Assembly (NCBI RefSeq): GCF_900103635.1
Contig: NZ_FMXK01000018.1
Coordinates: forward strand, 1 to 64,000
Length of the DNA stretch: 64,000 nucleotides
Direction: 5' to 3'
DNA from: Butyrivibrio sp. INlla18
GTDB taxonomy: Bacteria; Bacillota; Clostridia; Lachnospirales; Lachnospiraceae
Shown piece by piece: positions 1 to 8,826 of the stretch. Under the pieces are notes generated by a model. It did not search any database, was not told the DNA's origin, and saw nothing but the letters and a program-made list of their open reading frames with translations. The position numbers and the translations under genes were made by a program. Numbering within the stretch: the stretch's first letter is position 1; each line of letters begins with the position of its first letter.

Positions 1-41
1 ATGGCTTACGCCATTTACATCTGGCCAATAATAAGTAACAA

Positions 42-246
42 CTGAAGACATCTTGAAAGGGCTTCGGCCATTTCAAGGTTCGAGCTATCTACGAGCAAGC
101 TATGTCGGCACAGAGAAATCTGTGATCCACGCCGCTAGACGGTAGAGCTCACGGCGGACCATTGACCTGTTGGTAACCAATCCACGTATATCAGAGTGGC
201 CAATGCCGGGAACTGATACTCCGAGGCTCTTTCAAGATGCCTTCAG
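42..246 (+). ncRNA. Structured RNA candidate (or MITE-like element), about 205 nt
   Basis: The segment is GC-richer than its surroundings and folds well on paper. Positions 42-62 pair with 226-246 in a 21-bp closing helix with one mismatch and one G-U pair. Inside are a CACAGA-GAAA-TCTGTG hairpin with a GNRA loop, a CGCCG/CGGCG stem, and a three-way junction (CATTG/CAATG enclosing TTGG-CCAA and CCAC-GTGG). A hairpin at 52-77 with a UUCG loop competes with the closing helix. GNRA and UUCG loops appear only when read on the plus strand, which sets the orientation. It matches no tmRNA, RNase P, SRP or 6S signature I know. Flanking AACAA copies also allow a small inverted-repeat element. Family unknown. 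Confidence 0.45.
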
Positions 247-277
247 AAACAATTAAATACATTTGTAGTGATTCCTG

Positions 278-787
278 TCATTTTTTACTTGACAGGAGGT
301 CATTACATATCAGCTTGCTAAGGAAGATCGTACCTGCACTTGCTGCCTCAGACATTAGTAAATACCTAGACTCTCTTGTTATGTCTTTTTCTAGCTTTGA
401 ATCCACAATTGCAATAACGTTATCTATCTCATACCATCTATCTAATGGCTCCTCATATAAAACATCAAAAAATTCATCAAGATCAAATATTCCTGAAGGC
501 TCTATTATTACTCTGTCATATCCATTCATCCCCATGGCAATAAGCTTTGTTTTTAATCTTCTTTGGTGTGCCTCACGTCCATCTCCGCCAACTATCATCT
601 CCAAATTGCATTTTTCACCCGCAATATCCTGGAGAATTACCATGTCGACATTTATAGCTCCAAAATCATTTTCAATTATGCAGATTCTTTCGCCCTTATC
701 TAATAGATACCTAGCATATTTCTTCAAAAAAGTCGTTTTTCCTGCGCCTAAAAATCCAGTTATAAGATCAATCTTTATCATTTTCAT
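278..787 (-). CDS. CobW/HypB/UreG-family GTPase, C-terminally truncated
   Basis: The family comprises P-loop GTPases that deliver metals to metalloenzymes. A Walker A motif GFLGAGKTT lies near residues 10-18, with END-GAINVD and EPSGI switch-like motifs following. The reading frame stops at 169 residues, just where the NKxD guanine-specificity motif should occur (LSK then unrelated residues), and the usual C-terminal CobW domain is absent. Stop and truncation lie about 30 bp from the structured element at 42-246, so disruption by an insertion is possible. Position downstream of larC and hypA suggests nickel handling. It starts after a terminator, so it probably has its own promoter. It may be non-functional. 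Confidence 0.7.
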   Translation of the reverse strand: MKMIKIDLITGFLGAGKTTFLKKYARYLLDKGERICIIENDFGAINVDMVILQDIAGEKCNLEMIVGGDGREAHQRRLKTKLIAMGMNGYDRVIIEPSGIFDLDEFFDVLYEEPLDRWYEIDNVIAIVDSKLEKDITRESRYLLMSEAASAGTIFLSKLICNDLLSSKK

Positions 788-821
788 ACCTCATTTGAAT
801 CTGGCCAATAGTCCTTTCATT

Positions 822-849
822 AAAAAAGGCCGCAGCAATCGGCCTTTTT
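822..849 (-). terminator. Rho-independent terminator after larC
   Basis: A GGCCG/CGGCC hairpin has A-runs on one side and T-runs on the other. It immediately follows the larC stop codon on the minus strand and separates larC from the downstream GTPase gene. Confidence 0.8.
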
Positions 850-850
850 A

Positions 851-2044
851 TCACTTAGCAATATCTTTTTTTATTTCCAATAACGATTTTCCTGATTTTT
901 TTGCAGCCTGTACTAAATCATCATATTCAGGCTTTACCCTATCTACTCCATAGCCGTATGATCTCTTTACTCTAATTTCTCCATATGGAGTATCATTCTT
1001 CTTTACCTCTCTTGCCAAAACATACCTGTTGCAGACACTTTCACGTATTCCTATCGTTGTAGTGTTCTTAAATATTTCCGCCACAACTTTATCTCTATCT
1101 TGGCTTCTGCACATACAAGTTAGCAGTATCCCTGGTCTGTTCTTTTTCATCCCTATAGCTGTTGTAAACACATCCAGTGCCCCTACTTCAAAAAACCTAT
1201 CCATAGCAAATCCGATTTCTTCCGGAGTCATATCATCTATATTGCAGGATAGTTCAAGCACCTGGTCCTTGTCTTCTTCGGTTTCTCCTAAGATAGTTCT
1301 TACACAGTTTACCTGTTCAAATTCTTTTTTCCCCATTCCATAGCCAATTTTACTAACTTTCATAACAGGTTGCACACCGCTATCCGTGGCAAAATACTTA
1401 ACTAGAGCTGCTCCTGTTGGAGTACATAATTCTGTTTTTATTGTCTCGCTTTCATAATATGGAATACCTGCTAAAAGAACTGCTGTAGCTGGCGTTGGTA
1501 CTGGTAAAATACCATGTGCTGCCTTAACCGTTCCACTTCCAACATTGATCGGTGAAACAATGATTCTATCTACAGACAGACAGTGTATAAGATAGCATGC
1601 AGCAGTAATATCTGCGATTGCATCTAAGTTTCCTACTTCATGAAAGTGAATCTCTGGCACAGCGACGCCGTGCACCTTGCTTTCAGCTTCTGCAAGAAGC
1701 TTATATACTTCTTTTATGTCTTTTTTTACATCTCTATCTATAGATAAGCCTTCGATAATCTGCTCAATATCCGAAAGGTGCCTATGATGGTGAGAATGTG
1801 CCTTAGAATCATGTTTATGATCATCCAATAGCTCTCCTTCTTCTTGACCATGAACCATCACCCTCATATGCTTACCCTTGATGCCTGCTTTGTTAGAATC
1901 TTCAAGAACATAATCCACATGAGGAATCCCCAACTTATTTAGTTCATTTACCATTTTGCTAGCATCGTCATAAAGGTCAATGAGAGCTGCCGTCAGCATA
2001 TCTCCAGCAATTCCCATCTTGCATTCTATATACAAACTCTTCAT
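851..2044 (-). CDS. larC: LarC-family nickel insertion protein (DUF111)
   Basis: LarC inserts nickel into the pyridinium bis-thiocarboxylate mononucleotide cofactor of lactate racemase and relatives. The 397-residue protein is full length for the family, starts with the typical MKSLYIEC-GIAGDM segment, and has a histidine-rich stretch near residues 75-90 (HKHDSKAHSHHHRH) suited to nickel binding. It lies 39 bp after hypA on the same strand, so the two are probably co-transcribed for nickel metallocentre assembly. larA, larB and larE are not in the window, so the client enzyme is unknown. The gap to hypA contains a 13-bp inverted repeat of the replicon palindrome. Confidence 0.9.
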   Translation of the reverse strand: MKSLYIECKMGIAGDMLTAALIDLYDDASKMVNELNKLGIPHVDYVLEDSNKAGIKGKHMRVMVHGQEEGELLDDHKHDSKAHSHHHRHLSDIEQIIEGLSIDRDVKKDIKEVYKLLAEAESKVHGVAVPEIHFHEVGNLDAIADITAACYLIHCLSVDRIIVSPINVGSGTVKAAHGILPVPTPATAVLLAGIPYYESETIKTELCTPTGAALVKYFATDSGVQPVMKVSKIGYGMGKKEFEQVNCVRTILGETEEDKDQVLELSCNIDDMTPEEIGFAMDRFFEVGALDVFTTAIGMKKNRPGILLTCMCRSQDRDKVVAEIFKNTTTIGIRESVCNRYVLAREVKKNDTPYGEIRVKRSYGYGVDRVKPEYDDLVQAAKKSGKSLLEIKKDIAK

Positions 2045-2057
2045 AAGCGCCTCCGCT

Positions 2058-2090
2058 TATATAACATATATTCTTGATATATGTTATATA
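2058..2090. repeat. Inverted pair of TATATAACATATA half-sites
   Basis: Positions 2058-2070 (TATATAACATATA) and 2078-2090 (TATATGTTATATA) are exact 13-bp inverted copies separated by 7 bp, in the hypA-larC gap. They share the GTTATATAAC core found between rep and DUF815 and upstream of parA. This is probably a binding site for a replicon-encoded protein; the function is inferred. Confidence 0.6.
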
Positions 2091-2434
2091 TCTTCTATAA
2101 TAATATTCTTAAGTGTTACACCCTTGCCTTCAATAATGTGCGCCTTTCTTCCACCGCAATGTGTACAGAGATATCGGTTTTCACTAGTTGGATAATATTC
2201 CTTGCCACATTCTTCGCATAATGCTTTTACTGGTACTTCTTCGCATACAAGTTCGGCCCCTTCTAAACGGGTTCCCTTTACTACATCAGGATAATACTTA
2301 TACATATAATACGGCATTACACCGCTTGTTTTTCCTATTTGTACTACAATACTCTTTATCTTTACGCTTGCATCTTCCTTGACAACGTCCAATGCCATTT
2401 CAACCATTCTGGTTATATAGCTCATTTCATGCAT
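2084..2434 (-). CDS. hypA: Nickel metallochaperone HypA
   Basis: HypA passes nickel to [NiFe]-hydrogenase maturation and related targets. The protein has 116 residues, the usual length. It begins MHEMSY with the invariant His2 that ligates nickel, and has a zinc site of two CxxC pairs at Cys73/Cys76 and Cys90/Cys93. It is first in a minus-strand unit with larC. No hydrogenase genes are visible, so it may serve nickel loading together with LarC or a hydrogenase encoded elsewhere. Its last codons overlap the inverted half-sites at 2058-2090. Confidence 0.92.
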   Translation of the reverse strand: MHEMSYITRMVEMALDVVKEDASVKIKSIVVQIGKTSGVMPYYMYKYYPDVVKGTRLEGAELVCEEVPVKALCEECGKEYYPTSENRYLCTHCGGRKAHIIEGKGVTLKNIIIEDI

Positions 2435-2526
2435 ATCTCTTACCTACATATTTTTATTAAAAATTTTAAAGGATTTTATTGATTATATATTTTTTTCTAG
2501 CATAATTAAATATATAGGAGGATATT

Positions 2527-2742
2527 ATGGCTCACAATATCGAGAAAACATGTGTAGGATGCGGCAGAACCTTTATAGCACGAAATAGTAGCGCCCCTTT
2601 TTGCTGTAAGGCATGTAAAAAGAGGTATTCCTATCACTATACTTTTAAATGCAGTGAATGTCGTAATGCTTCTTGTGAAGTACGAAACAATTCTCTTAAA
2701 GGATGTGCTCCTAACTGTCCTAATTTAAAATGGGATCCTTAA
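2527..2742 (+). CDS. Small cysteine-rich, probable zinc-binding protein
   Basis: This 71-residue protein follows a strong ATAGGAGG ribosome site and has ten cysteines, including CVGC at 9-12, CCKAC at 26-30, CSEC at 42-45 and later Cys50, Cys60 and Cys64. The arrangement suggests two or more zinc ribbons. I do not recognise a named family. It is divergent from hypA and its last bases overlap the DUF815 stop codon on the other strand. A role in nucleic-acid or protein binding is possible but not shown. Confidence 0.7.
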   Translation: MAHNIEKTCVGCGRTFIARNSSAPFCCKACKKRYSYHYTFKCSECRNASCEVRNNSLKGCAPNCPNLKWDP

Positions 2743-4046
2743 GTATTTGCGCCAGCAAGATAATTAATAAATTGCTGCGCGCATCTTCCCGATATCCCTC
2801 CATGGTTTAATTCCCATTTATCTGCTTCAGCAAGGAGTCTTGATTCTTCAAGATCTATTCCACTCCTTTTGGCTAGTACCTTTACTATGTCGTAAAATTC
2901 CTGTCTAGACGGTTTGTAATACCCAATTGTCACACCAAATCTATTTGCAAGCGACAATTTTTCTTCCATGGTATCTGATCTATGAATATCTCCATCCTGT
3001 TCAACATCTCTTCTATCTTTCCAGGTCTCTTTTATCAGATGTCGTCTATTTGATGTTGCATAGATCAAGATATTGTCAGGTCTTGTTTCGACTCCGCCCT
3101 CAATGACAGCCTTCAAAAACTTATAATCTGACTCATCTTCTTCAAAGGATAGATCATCCATGTAAATTATAAATTTGTAATTTCTGTTTTTTATCTGTGA
3201 AATAAGCTGCGAAAGCAGTTTGAACTGATGCTTATAGATTTCAATCATCCTAAGACCATCACCATAGTATTCGTTTACAATAGCTTTTATACTTGTTGAC
3301 TTTCCTGTTCCACTATCGCCAAATAATAGCACATTGTTTGCTTTTTTACCTTCAATAAAGGCCTTTGTGTTCGCTATAAGCTTTTTCTTTTGTATTTCAT
3401 AACCTACGAGGTCATTTAGGACCACTTTGTCCATGTTATTTATTGGAGCAAATCCTACAGTTTCGTCATTTCTTTCTCTGATCCTGAAAGCTTTATTCAG
3501 ACCAAATTCACCTACGCCTATATTTTTATAAAAAGACGTGATCACATTAAAAAATTCTTCATCAGACGAAGCGTTCTCTAGAGCTTTACTTAATTCTCTT
3601 ACTTTCTCGCTTACGTTACCGTTATACATAAGCTCAGGTTTATCTATAGCCTTATAATTAGTCAAACAACTAAAGCAATCTATTCCAAGTTTTTCTTCGA
3701 TTTCAGCAAAGTCGTAATCAAATAAACTTCTAAACTCATGGAAATCATTGAGCGCAAAATGATTAACACTGCCATCTTTACTTCCAACCTTCTCGCAGCA
3801 CAAGCTAAAAGGATTTTCATCCATGACCAATAAATATGCGAGGTAGTTATGCCAGAGATTATTATCAAAAGCATTATCTGTTCCAAGCACTAAAAGACGC
3901 TTTACTTGTTTATACGTTCTCGATATGAGGTCTTCTTTGTTATAGTTCCCACTATGCAAATCTTCAAAAACCTCTGCTAGCTGCATTAGAATTGTATCCT
4001 TTGGACGATCTCCATAAATTAAGAGCTTTGACACAATCTTTTCCAT
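2739..4046 (-). CDS. DUF815 family AAA ATPase
   Basis: The 435-residue protein has a helical N-terminal half and a P-loop ATPase domain: Walker [10 protein letters not shown] near residues 243-251, Walker B-like [10 protein letters not shown] near 294-303, and a sensor-like YATSNRRHL. This matches DUF815 (COG2607), a predicted AAA family of unknown function. It lies downstream of the rep gene on the same strand, separated by a perfect 22-bp palindrome. That placement suggests involvement in replication, segregation or their control; this is inference only. Confidence 0.85.
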   Translation of the reverse strand: MEKIVSKLLIYGDRPKDTILMQLAEVFEDLHSGNYNKEDLISRTYKQVKRLLVLGTDNAFDNNLWHNYLAYLLVMDENPFSLCCEKVGSKDGSVNHFALNDFHEFRSLFDYDFAEIEEKLGIDCFSCLTNYKAIDKPELMYNGNVSEKVRELSKALENASSDEEFFNVITSFYKNIGVGEFGLNKAFRIRERNDETVGFAPINNMDKVVLNDLVGYEIQKKKLIANTKAFIEGKKANNVLLFGDSGTGKSTSIKAIVNEYYGDGLRMIEIYKHQFKLLSQLISQIKNRNYKFIIYMDDLSFEEDESDYKFLKAVIEGGVETRPDNILIYATSNRRHLIKETWKDRRDVEQDGDIHRSDTMEEKLSLANRFGVTIGYYKPSRQEFYDIVKVLAKRSGIDLEESRLLAEADKWELNHGGISGRCAQQFINYLAGANT

Positions 4047-4065
4047 GTTATACCTCGCATTTTAC

Positions 4066-4087
4066 ATATATGTTATATAACATATAT
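4066..4087. promoter_or_regulatory. Perfect 22-bp palindrome centred on GTTATATAAC
   Basis: The site extends the ATATGTTATATAACATAT core perfectly in both directions. It lies between the rep stop codon, which it overlaps, and the DUF815 start. The core recurs upstream of parA, so it is a candidate operator or parS-like site for the ribbon-helix-helix partition protein. Confidence 0.65.
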
Positions 4088-5253
4088 TAGTTATCTAGTA
4101 ATTGCTTTTCAAGTTCCTCGAAGTCGTAATCTGTCTTCTGTTCAAAATTATTAAATTTATTCTTAGCTTTCAAAGGTTTAGATTTGCTATTATAATACTC
4201 GTTTTTAATGCATTCTTTCATAAATGCGATTGGAACATCCACATCGTTACTATAATTTTGCATGTACTCATAAGCTTTTCTTATCTTTTCAAAATCATAG
4301 GACGCAGCTTCAGCAATTTCCCTGATTTCTTTTATCTTAAAAGTGCTATGCATAAGCTCAATAAGATCATCCAATACTTCATCCTTATTGATCTTCACTT
4401 CTTTCTCAACTTCTTTACCATTAACATCCTTTTTATCAACATAAAAACGAATACCTACAGTTTTTCTGCCACTCTTGATAGGATCATAGTCTACTATAAG
4501 ACTAGTCTTCTTGTTTAGTTCTTCTTTGGCTTTTGCAAGTACATTTCTATTAAAGATTTTGTACTCTTTATATTTTGTTTGTCCTGTTTTTTCAACCAGT
4601 TCCTCTAACTTGGCATAGTCAGGATGCTTCTTTTCAAGTTCGGTTTTTATTTTGTTATCTCCACCGGAATTGATAATTCCAAGTTCAAACTTAAGATCTA
4701 TCAAATTGTAGTCACAAACTTGCTCGCCTGATTGCTTTGTAATTGCCTTTCTGTAATCATATGCAGATTTAAGCATTTCATAAAGGCGCAAAGAATAGAC
4801 ACTCTTTAAACTAAGTGTGTCTGCTAAGCTAAGTACTGTGTAATCCTTTTGTAAATTGACGATCTTATCTGTGAGGGAGTTATTGTACCTTAGAGTAAGC
4901 GTTCCATTTTTAAAAGATGCATCTGTAACTACCTGGTGAACTTCAATCTTGCCGTTTTCCTTATCTTTCATCAGAAGATTCCAGTCAAATATAGTTGCAC
5001 CCTTTATCTGCTTGTCACAAAGTGCCTCGATATGCTCGTATAGAGAACCTGATGATGACTTAAACATCTTTCTTAGCTCGGTTCCATAAATGGTTGCTAC
5101 AACGTTATTAGTATCATCAACTGTAATATTCTGCATCCCTATAGCAAAAAGCTTTTGGCTAAGAGCTGTACCCTTGCCCATGGCATTTATAAGTTCATTA
5201 GACTTCTTATATGTATGTCTAACTATAAGTTGCTCACGATTTTCTTCTTTCAT
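4087..5253 (-). CDS. rep: Replication initiator, Rep_3 (RepA/RepB-type) family
   Basis: The 388-residue protein has the tandem winged-helix layout of iteron-binding plasmid initiators. N-terminal landmarks are ELINAM and LSQKLFAIGMQ; the central part has LSLKSVYSLRLYEMLKSAY, typical of Rep_3 (PF01051). The charged C-terminal 100 residues are more variable. A GGGGGAACA ribosome site precedes the ATG. The gene reads away from the iteron array, and the nearest iteron (5289-5309) sits in its promoter region, which fits autorepression by the initiator. It should bind the iterons to open the origin. Confidence 0.9.
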   Translation of the reverse strand: MKEENREQLIVRHTYKKSNELINAMGKGTALSQKLFAIGMQNITVDDTNNVVATIYGTELRKMFKSSSGSLYEHIEALCDKQIKGATIFDWNLLMKDKENGKIEVHQVVTDASFKNGTLTLRYNNSLTDKIVNLQKDYTVLSLADTLSLKSVYSLRLYEMLKSAYDYRKAITKQSGEQVCDYNLIDLKFELGIINSGGDNKIKTELEKKHPDYAKLEELVEKTGQTKYKEYKIFNRNVLAKAKEELNKKTSLIVDYDPIKSGRKTVGIRFYVDKKDVNGKEVEKEVKINKDEVLDDLIELMHSTFKIKEIREIAEAASYDFEKIRKAYEYMQNYSNDVDVPIAFMKECIKNEYYNSKSKPLKAKNKFNNFEQKTDYDFEELEKQLLDN

Positions 5254-5288
5254 TGTTCCCCCATATTTTCTTCAATCTGCAAATATTC

Positions 5289-6208
5289 TTCCTTTTTTGT
5301 ACACCTTTATATATATGAAAACTTCCCTTTTATTTCACCTTTACAAAATGTAGCCAAAATTCTATTCCCTTTTTATAAACCTTTTCTTATATTATATTCC
5401 TTTTTTTGTCACCTTCAAGTAAATTTTCGCTAGATTTAGCGGTTTTGTCAACGTTTTGGTACAATAATTAGTTGACTGTTGTGGTTAATTTTTCCGTTCC
5501 CTATTTATGCACCTTTAGAGCCCGTCATTCCCCTTTAGTATACCTTTGACTCATTTGCATTGACCACCACGGTCGTTTTTATTCCCTTTTCTGTCACTTT
5601 TATTATTAACATTTCCATAAATTATATTTTCTAAGCGTCATTTTTCATCTCTATACTTTTTCTTTTCTGCCCTATTAGACTATTCGATGATCTGATTAGA
5701 TAATTTGTTGCTGCATAATAGACTTTATTCACATTCTTGTAATCTCTAACAAATATATGCGGTGTTCTTGTAGTATCATTCTTTATACATTCTTATTTAC
5801 TAATTCTGTGGTAATCCCTTTTTGTTTATATCTATTCCCTTTTTAGTCACCTTTAAATTATTATCCAATTTATAAGGCCTAAGTACTTAGGTTTTCAGCT
5901 CTTTTAAAAATGTAATACTATTCTTCCCTTTTTGTTCACCTTACAATTCCCTTTTTAGTCACCTAAAGAAACACCTGCCCCAGAAGCCTTGAATTTACTG
6001 GCTTTATGGAACAGGTGTCCTGATTATAAATTAAAATGCTTAATTCCCTTTTTAGTCACTTTACAACCTTTTTTTGATGCTTTTTGTTCCCTTTCTGTAC
6101 ACTTTTCTTATATTTTTCAGAATCCCTTTTCTGTCACTTAACCATCCAGAAATATTTACCTTTTAATCCCTTTTATAGCACATTATAATCCCTTTTTTGT
6201 CACTTTAA
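5289..6208 (+). repeat. Iteron array, about 16 copies, probable origin of replication
   Basis: Copies of a roughly 20-bp element close to CCCTTTTTAGTCACCTT occur in one orientation. Approximate starts are 5289, 5323, 5364, 5396, 5497, 5527, 5581, 5813, 5834, 5924, 5946, 6043, 6086, 6121, 6165 and 6187. Copies at 5834, 5946 and 6043 are closest to consensus; those at 5323, 5364 and 5813 are degenerate. Spacing is irregular. Same-direction iterons beside a Rep_3 gene are the classic binding sites of the initiator. No clear DnaA box was found by eye. Confidence 0.88.
5971..6018. repeat. Imperfect hairpin inside the iteron array
   Basis: ACACCTG at 5971-5977 pairs with CAGGTGT at 6012-6018, and AAGCC pairs with GGCTT nearer the loop. 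This is the least AT-rich part of the array and lies between the copies at 5946 and 6043. It could be an origin hairpin, a single-strand initiation site, or the end of a short antisense transcript. There is no long T-run. Confidence 0.5.
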
Positions 6209-7998
6209 ATCTTGTAATACCTCATATTATCTAGCTTTATAGGTATAATTAATTAATAAACAATTGTTGTAATTAATTAATTTAACTAACAAACACTCTG
6301 GTTGTTTAATAAAAGATTTGATCTTGTTATTTAAAGCTTTAAAGCAAAATAAATATAAATATATCTATATCTTCTTTGTATTTTAATTATCAAATCTTTT
6401 TAATTTCTAACATTTTTTCTTATATTTTAATTGAAATATTTTGTTATTTTATTTTTTAACAAATAAAAAACGTATATATTATTTATATTAATTTTAGTTT
6501 TAATATAAATATATATATACGTTTCTTACATAGTATTTTAATATATTGTTTTGTATTTTATCATTTCAGACTTTATTTATTTCTTGTTTTTTCTATTTAG
6601 CGCAACTAACGTTTGTTATTTATTTCGTGAACATATTAACTATAATGATTATATGTTGTATAAAATCTATTATTCTTTTCAGTCAATTATTTTTATTGTT
6701 TGGTCATTTTTTCTATAAAATATCTATTGTTGTTATTTCTTGAATTAATTATGCTATTTCTTTCAGTATTTTTGCGTACTTATTTGCTATATAAAACCCC
6801 TTGATATTTGCCTGTTTTTTACTTATTGCAAGTCTAATTGCATTCTATGTTTATTTCCTTGCAATATATTTAGAGAATGCTGTTTTATGAAGGTTTATTA
6901 TACTTGGTTAACTTGCATCTTTTTGATTTCTTTTTTTATCCTTTTTTTATTTATGCTTCATGATTTTTAATTGTTTATTTATGTGTTTCTGTTTATTGAT
7001 GATATATGAAAAATTAAATATGTTCGTTTTGATTAATTTCTATACGTATATTGATTAAAATTAATGTAACTATTCTTTTGGTCCAGCGATTCTTCCTTTT
7101 TCCTTGGCTTAGGATCTAGATCCTACATTTTCGTGTTTAAGAGCTGTTTTTCTTATGTATATTTTATTGATAATATTTAAATTACATACTTATTATAGCA
7201 TATTTAATATATATGTATCAAGTAGTATATATTGCTTATATTTTATATAATTCATATTGATGGCATATCAACTATATAGCGTCTATTATATATTTGATAT
7301 ATCTAACAAATATTACTTAAATTATATAGATAACAAATACACCATAAATAATATATATAACATATATATAATATTCTGCGCATATATGTTATCTATTAAG
7401 CATGATGATAAGTATAATAAATTAAATAAGTTATATAACAGATATAAAATAGTGAACGTAAATAGTTTATATACCTATATAGAAAATATATCATATATTT
7501 GATATATAACAATAATAACATATATTATAGATCTTATTTGGACCAAAATGCGATGCAAAAAAGAACGAGAAAAGGATATCAATTATATATGTTATATAAC
7601 GATGTACAAATTAAGGCACTGCCAAGGCTTAGCGCAAGCGGAAAGTTAGGAAACATAAATTCCTGAGAATAATATATAATGTGATTTGATAATGTGTTAT
7701 ATAACATATATAAATACATTAATGGCGTGATTTTATTTGTAAATGAATGTTGTACAAACATTATAGATAACATAAAGAAGTGATATAAGTTATATAACAT
7801 GCAAAAATATATTTATAGGTGAGAGATATATAACAAATATATAATCGATAACAGATATAGGAGATAGAACAAAAATAAAAGATATAACATATAAAGTGGA
7901 TATAAACCATATTATATATTGAAATTGAATATAAATAGAATTATAATAACTAAAGACCAAATATGTTATATAACTGATATATGTTATAGGGAGGAAAT
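6209..7998. other. AT-rich non-coding region between iterons and parA
   Basis: About 1.8 kb of extremely AT-rich sequence contains no convincing gene; its short reading frames have low-complexity composition and no ribosome sites. It holds a palindrome around CAATTG at 6248-6283, a long hairpin at 6467-6524 (AAACGTATATAT with its complement), a perfect 14-bp palindrome AGGATCTAGATCCT at 7111-7124, and inverted copies of TTTTGGTCCA at 7076-7085 and 7539-7548. A GC-richer island lies at 7611-7675. The left part may be the duplex-unwinding element; the right part carries the partition-type repeats. Confidence 0.6.
7353..7995. promoter_or_regulatory. Cluster of GTTATATAAC sites, candidate partition centromere and parA operator
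   Basis: Full or partial copies of the palindrome occur near 7353-7369, 7381-7392, 7430-7439, 7585-7600, 7694-7712, 7789-7800 and 7961-7974. A further half-site, ATATGTTAT, lies at 7979-7987 just before the parA ribosome site. In type Ib partition systems the ribbon-helix-helix protein binds repeats upstream of parA, both as the centromere and to repress the operon. Position and repetition fit that role. The assignment is inferred. Confidence 0.65.
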
Positions 7999-8826
7999 AT
8001 GCGAATAGTAGCATTTAGCAATCAGAAGGGTGGAGTAGCTAAAACTACATCAAGCTATGCAATGGCTGTTGGATTATCCAGAAGAGGATATAAAGTATTA
8101 GTAGTAGACGCAGATCCACAGGAAAACTTATCAATGACTGCTGGAATTGACTTAAATGAGATCGATCCCGATCCAGAAGATATCGAGCTTCTTACAGAAG
8201 AGCAACAGGAATACTTTTATAGAAATGTACCTGCTAAACTATTTGAAGTAATGGCAGGTCAGAAGGATATAAACAAAGCAATTATCCCAATAGCTGAGAA
8301 TCTGGACCTTATCGTAGGTGGAATTGATCTAGCATCAGCTGATATGAATTTTGGAATGGTTGGAAGAGAACGTCTTATCAAAGAAGCATTTACAAAGCTA
8401 AAAAAGGAATATGATTTCTGCATCTTTGACTGCAGCCCTGCGCTAGGTGTAGTACTTATGAATATCTTAACAGTAGCTGATGAAGTTATCATTCCGCTTG
8501 AACCAGGTGCTTATTCTTTGCAGGGACTTTCAAGATTATATAAATTTATTGGCCAGATTCATGATTTTACTAATGATAAAGTAAAGGTTGACGGAATCCT
8601 TGTTACAAAAGTAAGAAATACAGCAAACGCCAAAATATGGATAAATGATATAGAGGAAAAAGCAGCGATTCTCGGAACTAAGGTGTTCAAATCTAAGATA
8701 AGACTTAATGTTTCTGTTGAAGAGGCACAGACTATGAAGATGGATCTATTTGAATATTCAGGTGGTTCTAGTGCAGCGAGAGATTACGATGATTTCATTG
8801 ATGAATTCTTAGAGGAGGGTAAATGA
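7999..8826 (+). CDS. parA: ParA partition ATPase
   Basis: The 275-residue Walker-type ATPase moves plasmid or chromid copies over the nucleoid. The deviant Walker A motif KGGVAKT lies at residues 10-16, VDADPQENLS is near 37-46, and a Walker B-like FCIFDCSPALG is near 139. There is no N-terminal helix-turn-helix extension, which matches the short type Ib class whose partner protein does the autoregulation. A GGGAGG ribosome site precedes the ATG. The gene overlaps the next one by 4 bp, indicating translational coupling. Confidence 0.95.
   Translation: MRIVAFSNQKGGVAKTTSSYAMAVGLSRRGYKVLVVDADPQENLSMTAGIDLNEIDPDPEDIELLTEEQQEYFYRNVPAKLFEVMAGQKDINKAIIPIAENLDLIVGGIDLASADMNFGMVGRERLIKEAFTKLKKEYDFCIFDCSPALGVVLMNILTVADEVIIPLEPGAYSLQGLSRLYKFIGQIHDFTNDKVKVDGILVTKVRNTANAKIWINDIEEKAAILGTKVFKSKIRLNVSVEEAQTMKMDLFEYSGGSSAARDYDDFIDEFLEEGK

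Noticed and set aside
70-95. tRNA-like GGTTCGAG in the left-end element
   Set aside because: There is no acceptor stem, D-arm or anticodon arm around it.
237-953. 238-residue plus-strand frame over the GTPase and larC genes
   Set aside because: It is the antisense shadow of two recognisable minus-strand genes.
5289-6208. CRISPR array
   Set aside because: Repeats are short, degenerate and irregularly spaced with no unique-spacer pattern and no cas genes; they fit iterons.
6546-6743. 65-residue hydrophobic frame
   Set aside because: Its composition is explained by a T-rich strand. No ribosome site and no domain.
7257-8014. Short frames of 73-81 residues in AT-rich DNA
   Set aside because: They are Tyr/Ile/Asn-rich translations of TATA repeats, lack ribosome sites, and one overlaps the parA start on the other strand.
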